Source: Paludisphaera soli
GTDB lineage: Bacteria; Planctomycetota; Planctomycetia; Isosphaerales; Isosphaeraceae
Assembly (NCBI RefSeq): GCF_011064595.1
Contig: NZ_JAALJI010000032.1
Location: forward strand, 1 to 64,000
Direction of reading: 5' to 3'
DNA length: 64,000 nt
Positions 55,834-64,000 of this stretch are shown piece after piece; position 1 is the first letter of the stretch; each line of letters begins with the position of its first letter. The notes beneath the pieces were generated by a model that had not been told where the DNA came from, did not search any database, and saw nothing but the letters and a program-made list of their open reading frames with translations. Made by a program: the position numbers and the translations under genes.

Positions 55834-57117
55834 CGTCCATCCTTCTGGTCCCGGTCGCTCGCCGCTCGACGGTCGGACGCCCCCCTGGAGCGTCTGCGGA
55901 TCGCCGCCCGGCAGCCTCGAAATCCGTCGGGGCGACCCCCGATCACTTGCAAGTCCACCGTTCGATGTTCCGGCGGAGGCCCCCGCCGATCCGCCGATGC
56001 GGATCATCGGCCGCAAGTCTCGCCGCCGAGGACCGCGATCGGCTCCACGATTCGCCCATCTCCCGTCCGCCCTCGCGACTCGCGGAAGCCATGGACCCAT
56101 TTATCCGCGGCGACCCGGCGGCGCACCAAGAGCAATCCCGGCCCGCCAGCCCGAGTGACCGAAAGCGTGGATCGACGTCCCGAACGGCGACCATCGACGC
56201 TCTCCCAGGCGAGCTCAGACGCCGAGGCCGCGAGCACTCGCCGCATCCAAGACGTCCGGGGTCCGCCGAGGCAGGTCGGCGACGTTTGGGCGGGCGACGG
56301 GGCTTCCACGACAGGGGAAGCCGCTTGAACCACGACGAGCCCCGGGATTTCACCGCGCCGCCCGGCCCTATGATGGGAGTCGCTCCGTCGACCTGGGGAT
56401 GGACGGGCTCCTGGTCGCGTGCCGAGCGTCATTGAATCCCGTCATTCAGGGCCGCCCCCTCGTCGATCCTCGGAGAGCCGATCTCCGGCCGCGTCCGCCG
56501 CCATCGGGCGCTCTCCGATCCTAGAGCTCCGATCGGGACGGCTCCCTCGGACTTTTGACGCCGGGATGGCGAGGGCGTCACGACCCTCGAGGCTCTGCAA
56601 GTTCCACTTCGGGATATCCACCCGGCCCACCGCCACCGGTCGGGCAAACGTCGTGAGGTCTTGGGCGTCGCCCCGGTCCAACGGCACCCGAGTCATGCCA
56701 ACCCCGAGCATCCTCCGCCGCGACCTACACCCAGAACCTGCCGATCGGGCACCGCTCGCGGGCCATGCGGCCCTTCGCCTTGGTGGAGCAGCCGCAGATC
56801 CGGCGGCTTAGGTCCGCGTGGTGCTCGTAGGCCCGGCACGTCGCCGAGCGGAACCACCGGACGTCGGCCGGTATCATCTTCAGGCGTGAGTTGGCCAGGT
56901 CGGCCATCGCCCATGTCGCCGAGGACGCCATCCGGAACCGGCCGGGGGTCTGGAGAAGACTTAGAGACGTGCGACTTACACGTCGCGGTCGGAGGCTTCG
57001 AGAATCGAAGAATCGCGTTCAAATCCTTGACGAGGCGGACAAATCCGGATCGACCTATCGGCTGCGGGAGGTTTATGTTAGGGCCTGAAAAAGTCCTCAC
57101 GTCCGTTGGAACGACGC
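55834..57117. other. 1.28-kb stretch with few supported genes
   Basis: Behind the integrase remnant no long, well-formed gene is seen on either strand. The best candidate is listed at 56725-56931. The minus-strand frame 56442-56711 has a plausible first half (MTRVPLDRGDAQDLTTFARP) but no ribosome site. The remainder reads as G/C-rich shadow frames. It could be decayed cargo of the element next to the tRNA. Confidence 0.4.
56725..56931 (-). CDS. Small Cys-containing protein, 68 aa (possible mobile-element cargo)
   Basis: Starts MASSATWAMADLANSRLKMI. FRSATCRAYEHHADLSRRIC followed by GC and RCPIGRFWV forms a Cys/His-rich group like a zinc knuckle of short proteins in planctomycete integrated elements. 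No signal peptide, weak ribosome site. Overlapping frames on both strands exist. Confidence 0.35.
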   Translation of the reverse strand: MASSATWAMADLANSRLKMIPADVRWFRSATCRAYEHHADLSRRICGCSTKAKGRMARERCPIGRFWV

Positions 57118-59325
57118 ATGAATCATCGATCGGGGGGCCTCGGGGCCGCAGTACGCATGCTTCGAGGCCCAGCGAAGGCGGGCGACGTGGCGCTGGCGGC
57201 GGTCGTGGGGCTGGCCGGGGTCTTGGCGGTCCACCATCCGATGATCCTCTCCGGGTTCGGCCGGATTCAGACGGACCTGCGCGACACGCGGCTCCTGAAT
57301 TACTTCCTGGAGCACGGCTGGCTCTGGGTTACACAGGCCCGGCACCACGAGCGTTTCTGGGACTCGCCCTTCTTCCACCCCGTCCCGAACGTGACGGCCT
57401 ACTCCGATTCCATGCTCAGCTTCGGGCCGATCTACTGGCCCTTCCGCGCGACCGGCCTCGCGCCCGACGTGGCGTTCGGGGCCTGGATGGCGGCGACGAC
57501 GTCGCTGAACTACGCGGCGGGCCTCCTGCTGTTCCGAGGAGGCCTGGGCTTCGGCTGGCCGGCGGCCGCCGCGGCGGCCGGGTTGATCGCCTTCGGCTCG
57601 CCGCGGGTGAACCTGCTCCACCATCCCCAGCTCCTGCCGTGCTTCTATCTCCTCTTCGCCCTCTACGCGCTCTGCCGGGTCGCCAGGGACCACGCCGCCG
57701 GCGCCGCCGAGCGGGCCTCCTGGTGGACGGCGTTCGGGCTCGCGGTCGCGGCCCAGTTCTACGGCGGCTATTACCTGGCCTGGTTCTTCTGCGTCGGGCT
57801 GGCGGTCGCGGCCGTCGCGGCGCTGCTTCTCGACGCGACACGGGCTCGGGTCGCGGCGTTGATTCTGCGCGACTGGTGGGCCGTCGCGCTGGGGGCCGCG
57901 GTCGCGGCGGTCGCGCTGGTCCCGTTCCTGGCCCACTACCTGCCGGTCGCCCGCGAGGTCGGTCAGGGCTTCAGCGAGATGCAGAGGCTCACCCAGCCGG
58001 TCTCCTGGTGTTGGTGGAACGTCGGCGAGATCAACTGGTTCTGGGGTTGGATCGACCGCGGCTGGCCGCTCGGGGCCTTGTACCCTGAGGAACTCCGGAT
58101 GGGCCTCGGGTTCGCGACGACCGCCGCCTGCTGGCTGGGCGTCTACCTGAGCCGACGCCGTCCCCTGGGGCGTCTGGCCCTCGTCGTGGCGATCTTCGGC
58201 GTGACGGCCATGACGTTCCGCCTGGATTACATCGCCGCGGCGACGGCCTGCTTCGCGCTGGCCGTCCTGTTCCGCGAGCCGGAATGGACCCGTCGCGAGG
58301 TGGTCCCGATCGCCTTGGCGACGGCGGCCCTGCTCGCCGCCCCGGCCGGGGACGACGTCGCCTTGTCGCTTTCGTTCGCGATGATGGCCCTCTGCGTCCA
58401 CCGCCTCTGGCGTCGTCGGCGGACGGACGGCCTGGCGGTGCCGGGTGCGGTGCTGGCGGCGCTCGCCTGGCATTCGCTGCCGACGGACCTGGCCGCGTTG
58501 ATGGCCGTCTTCTTCGCGACGGCCGGGGCCCTGGCGGCCTACCTGGCCCCGGGCCGCAGGATCGAGGCCGCCCTCGGGGCCGTCGGCCTCTGGCTCGCCG
58601 CCACGGCCTGGCTCTCGGTCGAGAGGGCTCATTGGATATTCCACCTGGCGGCGCTGGGGGCGGCCTTCGGCTGGTCGGCCTCCGGGGGTCGACGACCTCG
58701 GCCCGGCCCCGTCGCGGCCGGGATTCTGCTGGGAGCCTCGCTGCTGATCGTGGTCTTCGGCGACGGCGCCGATTCGCCCTGGCTCGCGGCCTCGCCTTTC
58801 ATCCCGGGCTCCGGGGCCGTGCGCATGCCTTCCCGCGTGATCCTCATCTTCCTCGTACCGGCGGCCCTCGGGCTGGCGTTCCTGGTCGAGCGGCTCCACC
58901 GCGCGGGCCGGGGAGCGGCGGCCTGGGGCCTGGCGCTGATCTGCCTGCTGGAGCAGACGGGTACCTCCCTGACCTACGACCGCGACGAGGGCCGGCGACG
59001 GGTCGCGGAGATCGCCCGCCGGGTGGACCGCGACGCCGGGGCGTTCTACTACCAGCGCTCGCCGGGCGACGACTACTACAGCGTCCACATCGACGCGATG
59101 TGGGCGTCGGTGGGGTCCGGCGTCCCGACGATCAACGGCATATCCGGATGCTTCCCGACCGACTGGTGGGAACTGAGCGACGCCGGAGCTCCCGGACGGC
59201 GGGCGATCGAGGAGGCCTTGGGGATATGGTGCGACCGGCACGGCTTGCGACGCGTCGACGTCCAGTTGATCGGTAGCCGGGCGAACCAGGCCGCGTCAAC
59301 ATCCGACGCGCCGCCGGATCCCTGA
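57118..59325 (+). CDS. Large multi-pass membrane protein, GT-C/YfhO-like, 735 aa
   Basis: About 15 predicted helices. The start segment (DVALAAVVGLAGVLAVHHP near 23-41) is followed by an extracytoplasmic loop with HERFWDSPFFHPVPNV, typical of membrane glycosyltransferases and YfhO-like proteins, then many Ala/Leu helices. The C-terminal 110 residues are a soluble domain with YDRDEGRRRVAEIARRV and INGISGCFPTDWWE. It could transfer sugars from lipid carriers to cell-surface material; no catalytic Asp can be fixed. ATG at 57118; a TTG at 57106 is an alternative. Confidence 0.75.
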   Translation: MNHRSGGLGAAVRMLRGPAKAGDVALAAVVGLAGVLAVHHPMILSGFGRIQTDLRDTRLLNYFLEHGWLWVTQARHHERFWDSPFFHPVPNVTAYSDSMLSFGPIYWPFRATGLAPDVAFGAWMAATTSLNYAAGLLLFRGGLGFGWPAAAAAAGLIAFGSPRVNLLHHPQLLPCFYLLFALYALCRVARDHAAGAAERASWWTAFGLAVAAQFYGGYYLAWFFCVGLAVAAVAALLLDATRARVAALILRDWWAVALGAAVAAVALVPFLAHYLPVAREVGQGFSEMQRLTQPVSWCWWNVGEINWFWGWIDRGWPLGALYPEELRMGLGFATTAACWLGVYLSRRRPLGRLALVVAIFGVTAMTFRLDYIAAATACFALAVLFREPEWTRREVVPIALATAALLAAPAGDDVALSLSFAMMALCVHRLWRRRRTDGLAVPGAVLAALAWHSLPTDLAALMAVFFATAGALAAYLAPGRRIEAALGAVGLWLAATAWLSVERAHWIFHLAALGAAFGWSASGGRRPRPGPVAAGILLGASLLIVVFGDGADSPWLAASPFIPGSGAVRMPSRVILIFLVPAALGLAFLVERLHRAGRGAAAWGLALICLLEQTGTSLTYDRDEGRRRVAEIARRVDRDAGAFYYQRSPGDDYYSVHIDAMWASVGSGVPTINGISGCFPTDWWELSDAGAPGRRAIEEALGIWCDRHGLRRVDVQLIGSRANQAASTSDAPPDP

Positions 59326-59352
59326 GGCGGAGGATCGCGGCCGGATCCGATC

Positions 59353-59865
59353 ATGGTGTTCATGTCGTCGGAGGTCCGGTCGCAGGTCGGTGGCTGCATC
59401 GTCTCCTTCCCCGGCGTGGCCCCCGAGGTCGCCCACTCGATCGCGTTCCACCTCCATTGCGAGCTGAAGAAGGACGCCGATCTCGGAGCGGCGTCCGGCC
59501 GGCACGTCGGTTTCCTCTGCGATGGGGCGCGGCTGCTCGACGCCCTGCAGGAGATGCCCTACCCCGTCGTGGTTCACTACCTCTTGCAATGTCTCGAACG
59601 CATGCTCGCCGCCGATCCTTGAGGCTCGTTCCTCCGCATCGCCCGGGCGTTCGAGGTGGGCGAGGCCGGCGGGTAGGAGTTCGAGTCGATGGGGGCCGCG
59701 CTGGCGATGCGGCTCGTGCGTCGCTTCCTCGCCGACCATCGGGACGTCCTGCAGACGGATCGCGACCGCAGGGAAGCCCTCGTCCGGATCCTCGACGTCT
59801 TCGTCCGCGCGAAGTGGCCGTCGGCCTTCGAGATCGCATCCCGCCTCGAAGACGCCTTCCGATGA
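59353..59865 (+). pseudogene. Hypothetical protein interrupted by two in-frame stops
   Basis: The frame 59353-59865 is open for 171 codons apart from TGA at 59620-59622 and TAG at 59674-59676. Both sides of the stops read as good protein (VAHSIAFHLHCELKKDADLG before; ALAMRLVRRFLADHRDVLQT after). The likely original codons are TGG and CAG. Product unknown. Point-mutation decay is the simplest reading; recoding is less likely since the two stops differ. Confidence 0.65.
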
Positions 59866-59997
59866 AGAGCGGCGTCCGCTTGCCGCCTGCGGGCGCAAAC
59901 TCGACAATCGCACCTTGCCTCGCGACGCTTATGGAGCGGCGCGCGGCTTGGGCGAACTGCAACCTGCCTCGCGATCTCCCGATGGGGGCGAAGACGC

Positions 59998-60741
59998 ATG
60001 GGAAGCCTCGATCGAACCGAACTGGGTCTAGCGCAAGGCGTCCTCTTGGAGGCCGCCGGGGACGGCGGGAGGATCGCGGTCTGGGTTCGGCTGGAGCGGG
60101 AGGGCAAGTTCGAGTACTGGGATCGGGTCGTCGCGAGGGTGCGGGACGAACGGCTCGCGACGGACGGGATCCGATGGGTGCCGGCGACGGCCGTGCGGAC
60201 GAGTCGGCGCTCGGCCGGCGGCCGGCTCGGTCGGCTCTTCGCGAAGCTTCGCCCGCGGCCGTCGGACGCGTCGTGGATCATGCCGGACGGGACGGCGGCC
60301 GAACGCTGCGGCGACAGGCGGGCCGACCTGGCGCTGGCTTGGGTAAATGAACCGTCCGGACCGCTCGACGAGGGGCGTCTGATGCGGCTCTGGCGCGGCG
60401 ACGTCCGGCTGCTGCGCCTCGGCTCACGGCTCGTCCTCGCCGCCGGCGTCGAGGCGGGCGAGTCGGCGGAACGAGACGAGGTGGCCGAGGCGGAGGAGCC
60501 GGAGGAGACGGCCGCGCGGCTCCTGGCGTCAGCCCGCGTGACGGGGGACCGACGGGCGGAGGCGGCGTCGCTGGCCGACCTGGCCATGTCATGGGCGAAG
60601 GACGGCCGGGCGGAGGCGGCGTTGGGGCCGCTGAACGAAGCCCTGGCGTTGTATCGGATGTTGGGCGATCGCGGGGGCGAGGCCGACGTGACTCCGCCGG
60701 GAACTCGCCGCCCCAGCCACGCCGACAAGCGCCGGGCCTGA
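59998..60741 (+). CDS. Hypothetical protein with a short TPR, 247 aa, possibly truncated
   Basis: ATG at 59998. The N-terminal region (about 1-150) has GGRIAVWVRLEREGKFEYWD and WVPATAVRTSRRSAGG. From about 175 one and a half TPR units follow (RAEAASLADLAMSWAKDGRAE, then ALGPLNEALALYRMLGDRGG), and then the chain leaves the repeat pattern with VTPPGTRRPSHADKRRA. Longer planctomycete proteins continue with more TPR at this point, so a truncation near 60685 is likely. Confidence 0.6.
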   Translation: MGSLDRTELGLAQGVLLEAAGDGGRIAVWVRLEREGKFEYWDRVVARVRDERLATDGIRWVPATAVRTSRRSAGGRLGRLFAKLRPRPSDASWIMPDGTAAERCGDRRADLALAWVNEPSGPLDEGRLMRLWRGDVRLLRLGSRLVLAAGVEAGESAERDEVAEAEEPEETAARLLASARVTGDRRAEAASLADLAMSWAKDGRAEAALGPLNEALALYRMLGDRGGEADVTPPGTRRPSHADKRRA

Positions 60742-60922
60742 CGCCGCGAGATCCTGGCCGCGAAGATTCGTGCAACCCTGCGGACCGGCCCATTTACGCG
60801 AGACCCAGACCGCTGTGGAATGGCTGCTCAGACTCACGGTCCGCTGATCTTGGAATCCAAGACGGTGCGAAGCGTCCGGCTGGGCCTCGACGCCTCCGAG
60901 GCCCGGTCGAAGGTTCGGTCGC

Positions 60923-61931
60923 TCAAGGCGCGTGCAACGCTTTCACCTTGTCGACGACGACGCGCGAGGAGGTTGGGGCGGGTTCGCACGTGAACACGCC
61001 GCCCTTCTGGTCCTGAATCAGCAGGGCGGGGACGGCCAACTTCGGCAGAGTCTTCCCCGAGGCCAGCGTAGCTCCGCCGTCGAGATAGCGCTGGAAGCCG
61101 GAGGCGGCGAAGCTCGGCGCATTGACGTCGAACACCCAATAACGGAATCCCCAGGCCTGTTGCAGAGGCCTGATGCCGTCGCCGGCCAGGACCTGTGCGT
61201 ATTGCGGCGGGGTGTTGTTGAGTTCGACGAACAAGATGACGTCGAGTTGCTCGCCGCCGTTCGGGATCGTCGCGTTCGTGATGGGGGGGGGTGGGCGAGG
61301 GATTGGAGTCCACCACGATCTTCGTGGAGATCGCGTCCCTCCGGGACGGATCTCCCCCGTCGCCGACCGCCGTCAACGTCACCCCGTAGACGCCGGGGAG
61401 CGGCGTGAAGAGGATGGCGATCGCCTCGGCGGGACCTTCCTTCGGTGACACCTTCACGACCTCCCCGGCGCTGGGGCCCGTCACCTCCCATTCGATGGAC
61501 GCGGCGTTCAGGCTGTTCCGGCCATCCAGTATGAGGGCCTGGCCCGATCCGAGGTAGTCCGGGGCGGACAGCTTGGCCCGCACCTGCGCCGCGCCCGCCG
61601 GAGCCGTCGGCGTCGGCGGCTTCACGTGGATCGTATGCGCGGCGAGATCCACCTGCTCGGGCGACGTCCCGGTGGCGATCACGAAGATTTGATAGACGCC
61701 CTCGCCGGGGCTCATGAGGGTGGCGACGGTGTTGTCGGGATTTGACAGGATCAAGGGAGCCGAGGCGGACCCCTTGACCTGCCAGCGAAGTGGCTTCTCG
61801 CTCTTGCTCTCGCGCGCATCCAGCACGATGGACTGGCCGGGTGCGGAGGTTTCCGGCCCTTTGAGCTTCGCCGAAGGAGCGTCGGCGGCCCCCACCAATC
61901 CGAGAGAAAGCAGGAGCGCCAAGGGATGCAT
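60923..61931 (-). pseudogene. Secreted two-domain protein broken in a poly-G tract
   Basis: ATG at 61931; signal peptide MHPLALLLSLGLVGAADAP. Two beta-sandwich, PKD-like modules follow (PGQSIVLDARESKSEKPLRW near 29-48 and SGQALILDGRNSLNAASIEW). At 61284-61292 nine G (C on the minus strand) shift the frame; with eight, the chain continues ITNATIPNGGEQLDVILFVE and ends in LPALLIQDQKGGVF-like sequence, stop at 60923, about 335 residues. Read without correction the frame runs to 60834. Sequence error, decay, or slippage at the tract are all possible. Confidence 0.65.
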
Positions 61932-62313
61932 CGTTTCCACCTCCGACGTGGGGCTTCTGATCGGGTCGGCTTCGACTCGGCGATGGCGGGGTGCCTGCAA
62001 TGACCCCCGGCCGACCGAGACTAACCATGAAGGCCTTCCCTTATAGCGAATTATCGGGGCGATTCTATGTTTTTTACAGGACTTTGTACTGTTTCGCGTC
62101 GGAACACCCTCGAACGGCCGACTGGATTCGGAATCCGTACGTCGAAGCGTTGCGGATCGAGGGCTTTCGCCGTCGCGATGGCCTGTCGGCTCGGCGGGGC
62201 GGCGTTCATTCCGGACGGGACTCATTCAAATGATCAAGATCGGAGTTTAGTTCGCCGATAGGGGACGAAAGGCAAGGTCGCCTACACGCATTTCCCAGCG
62301 GAGGGGAGGACGG

Positions 62314-63528
62314 ATGAAGGACGCTGTTCGCAAGCGACGCCTGGCCTGCGCCTCCGGCGTCCTGGCGGTGGTGGGTCTCTCGGCGGCGGCCCTTGCCTGG
62401 GGGGGCGACGACCGAGCGGGGACCGTCGTCCAGGCTCCCGACGCGGCACCCCCGCCTGTCGAGCTGGGCCCGATCGACGTCGGGCTGATGCCGATGAAGG
62501 GGGCCGACGCATCGTCGGCCGCCGCCGTCCGGCACGTTGCGTCGGCGTCCCCACGGGCCGAGGCGCATGTCGAAGGAGGAGGCCAGGTCGGCTCGACCGT
62601 GCTGCTCCGCGGCGAGCGGTCCGACGGCGAGAATTTGAGGTTCCGCTGGGTCCAGACGCAGGGTAAGAGAGTGCGCCTGATGAACCCCGAAGGGGCGACC
62701 GCTTCCTTCGTGATGCCGGACGAGCCGGGCGGGCTTGGTTTCCTGCTGGTCGTCTCCGGCCCCGGAGGATCGGATTCGGTGGAGGTCCGCGCCGGCGGTT
62801 CGGCCCCCAACGCCCCGAGGAACTCCCGACTCGGGGCTGACGCCGGAGACGATCAGATCGCCCTGGTCGGTCGCCAGGTCACTTTGAACGGGTCGAGGAG
62901 CGAGCCCGCCGGAGAGGTGGGCTATCGTTGGGTGCAGACGGGGGGCCCGCCGGCCCGACTCAAGGTCGAGGACGGGGAGATCTTCGCGTTCACGCCGACG
63001 GCGCCCGGCGTCTACCGCTTCGCGCTGATCGTGGCGGCCGGATCCGAGCTCTCGACGCCCGACGAGGTCGTCGTGACGGTCGGGGCCGGGACGCGGATCG
63101 GCGGTCCCGCCGGGCTCGTCACGGCCGGCGACCGGTCGATCCCCGAGCCCGCTCCGACGCAGGAGGTGGCGGGAGCGGCGCTGGCCTCGATCCGCGGCGG
63201 GGCGGAGGCCGCGGAGTCGCTGGCGACCATGTTCGAGACGGCCGCGGACCGCATGGACCTCTATCCGACCTACGCCGACGCGTTCAGCGAGATGTCGCGA
63301 AGGCTGGAGGACGTCCTGCCGGCCGATCCGACCCATCGCTCCGTCTGGATCGAGAAGCTTTTCGGCCCCCTCTCCGCCCAGACCGTCGAGGCGATGAGGG
63401 TCGAAGGCCTGGACCTCCGTCTCTCCGAGGCCCGCGACGCCTCGCTCACGACGTCCCAGAAGGCGGCCCTCGCCGAGCATTTCCGGCTCATCGCCGAGGG
63501 GTTCCGCTCGACGAACCGCACGCGATGA
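62314..63528 (+). CDS. Secreted PKD-like protein, 404 aa
   Basis: A signal segment (about 10-30, CASGVLAVVGLSAAALAWGG) precedes two PKD/REJ-like modules (GSTVLLRGERSDGENLRFRW near 93-112; VGRQVTLNGSRSEPAGEVGY near 189). The C-terminal 130 residues are helical with MFETAADRMDLYPTYADAFS. The modules resemble those of the minus-strand gene at 60923-61931, so the two share an origin or task. ATG at 62314 with GGAGG upstream. Confidence 0.75.
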   Translation: MKDAVRKRRLACASGVLAVVGLSAAALAWGGDDRAGTVVQAPDAAPPPVELGPIDVGLMPMKGADASSAAAVRHVASASPRAEAHVEGGGQVGSTVLLRGERSDGENLRFRWVQTQGKRVRLMNPEGATASFVMPDEPGGLGFLLVVSGPGGSDSVEVRAGGSAPNAPRNSRLGADAGDDQIALVGRQVTLNGSRSEPAGEVGYRWVQTGGPPARLKVEDGEIFAFTPTAPGVYRFALIVAAGSELSTPDEVVVTVGAGTRIGGPAGLVTAGDRSIPEPAPTQEVAGAALASIRGGAEAAESLATMFETAADRMDLYPTYADAFSEMSRRLEDVLPADPTHRSVWIEKLFGPLSAQTVEAMRVEGLDLRLSEARDASLTTSQKAALAEHFRLIAEGFRSTNRTR

Positions 63529-63577
63529 ACCCAGGGCTTCCGTCACTCCTTCGTCTTCGTTATCGAAAGGTCCGTCC

Positions 63578-64000
63578 ATGATGTCGGCGAGCTTGAGCGA
63601 ACGGAGATGGGTCGCGACGATGATCGTGGCCTTGGCCGCGAGCACCTGCGCGACTCCGTCGGCACGCGCCGAGGCCGGACGCGGCGGCCCCGCCGGGATC
63701 TGGACCCCTCTCGCGCAGGCCGTCCGCGAGACGACCACGCAGGGCGTCCCCAGCGTCGTGATCATCACCTCCCGGGCGACGCCCGATTCCGCATCGCTGC
63801 GACGCGATCTGGAATCTTCCCCCCAGGCCGAGTCGCTCGCCCGCTCGGTCCGGCTGGCCGAGATGCCCGCGGAGATCTACGCCTCTCAGGTCGCGAAGCT
63901 GGGGGTCAAGTCCTTCCCCACGGTGGTGGTCTATCGCGAGGAAGGGGGGAAGCTCCGGACCGTCGCCGCGAAGGCCGGCCTGGCCGACGCCCGCTCCCTG
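63578..64000 (+). CDS. Secreted thioredoxin-like protein, 3' end cut by window edge
   Basis: ATG at 63578, AAAGG upstream; 141 codons to the window edge. A signal segment (about 12-31) precedes a thioredoxin-like fold with GVPSVVIITSRATP near 57-70 and GVKSFPTVVVYREEGGKL near 112-129 with the cis-proline. The CxxC motif is absent in the visible part, so a redox role is doubtful. It follows the PKD-like gene by 49 bases, probably the same operon. Confidence 0.7.
   Translation, partial: MMSASLSERRWVATMIVALAASTCATPSARAEAGRGGPAGIWTPLAQAVRETTTQGVPSVVIITSRATPDSASLRRDLESSPQAESLARSVRLAEMPAEIYASQVAKLGVKSFPTVVVYREEGGKLRTVAAKAGLADARSL

Noticed and set aside
54229-57117. Second attachment site for the integrase within the window
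   Set aside because: No copy of the tRNA 3' end was seen between the integrase and 57.1 kb; a TTCAAATCC stretch near 57021 is too short and different.
57097-59241. Minus-strand ORF of 714 codons over the membrane protein
   Set aside because: Arg/Gly/Pro-rich mirror frame without hydrophobic pattern, while the plus strand gives clear membrane helices.
59620-59676. Selenocysteine or other recoding at the TGA in 59353-59865
   Set aside because: A TAG follows 51 bases on, no SECIS-like hairpin was seen, and mutation explains both.

Overview
The window is high-GC DNA from a member of the Planctomycetota, most likely an Isosphaeraceae-type organism. Evidence: two DUF1501 proteins, a DUF1549/DUF1553 protein with a planctomycete cytochrome-c-type heme motif, a DUF1559 prepilin with GFTLIE leader, a Ser/Thr kinase paired with an ECF-type sigma factor, a CehA/McbA-family metallohydrolase, many Tat (RR) signals on catabolic enzymes, a PEP-CTERM protein and a Met/Cys-rich small protein. 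No ribosomal RNA, CRISPR array or intact insertion sequence was seen. All family names come from motif and sequence recognition, not from a search.

Layout. 1-3.1 kb: minus-strand operon of a poxB-like pyruvate:quinone dehydrogenase, cutC and an unknown gene running off the left edge. 3.2-6.8 kb: BlaI/BlaR1-type repressor and membrane protease with two phased operators. 7-13.8 kb: plus-strand Gfo/Idh/MocA oxidoreductase, three proteins of unknown function and an M16 peptidase preceded by a coupled 16-residue leader ORF. 13.9-19.6 kb: minus-strand cluster of secreted proteins round a CehA-type hydrolase, bracketed by two paralogous membrane proteins. 19.8-22.4 kb: NHL-repeat protein, YqgE, an ABM monooxygenase and a glycine-rich secreted protein. 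22.6-27.4 kb: sigma factor plus a giant kinase-ATPase. 27.4-38.3 kb: sulfotransferase-like protein, luciferase-like oxidoreductase, the DUF1501 + DUF1549/1553 pair split by a palindromic repeat, a MuiA-like protein with an embedded secretin-type domain, and a BNR-type propeller. 38.5-44 kb: prepilin plus lipoprotein, MarR regulator plus DUF1398, TIM-barrel protein, second DUF1501. 44.3-50.5 kb: three-gene amidohydrolase operon, HEAT-repeat protein, DegT aminotransferase, Dabb protein, Rrf2 regulator.

50.5-64 kb is an accessory-looking tract. It holds the Met/Cys-rich protein (26 Cys and 36 Met in 155 residues), a PEP-CTERM gene with two compensating frameshifts, a second Rrf2 regulator with three cysteines, a frameshifted gene, a tRNA-Ser(GGA) followed by a broken tyrosine integrase, a gene interrupted by two stop codons, a truncated TPR protein and a PKD-like secreted protein group. 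Several reading-frame breaks here fall in G/C homopolymers, so either local assembly error or real decay is possible.

Regulation visible in the sequence: BlaI-type operators (6801-6836), a MarR-type palindrome (40864-40877), a sigma70-like promoter before the prepilin (38441-38469), a possible tRNA promoter, and several strong hairpin terminators between convergent genes.
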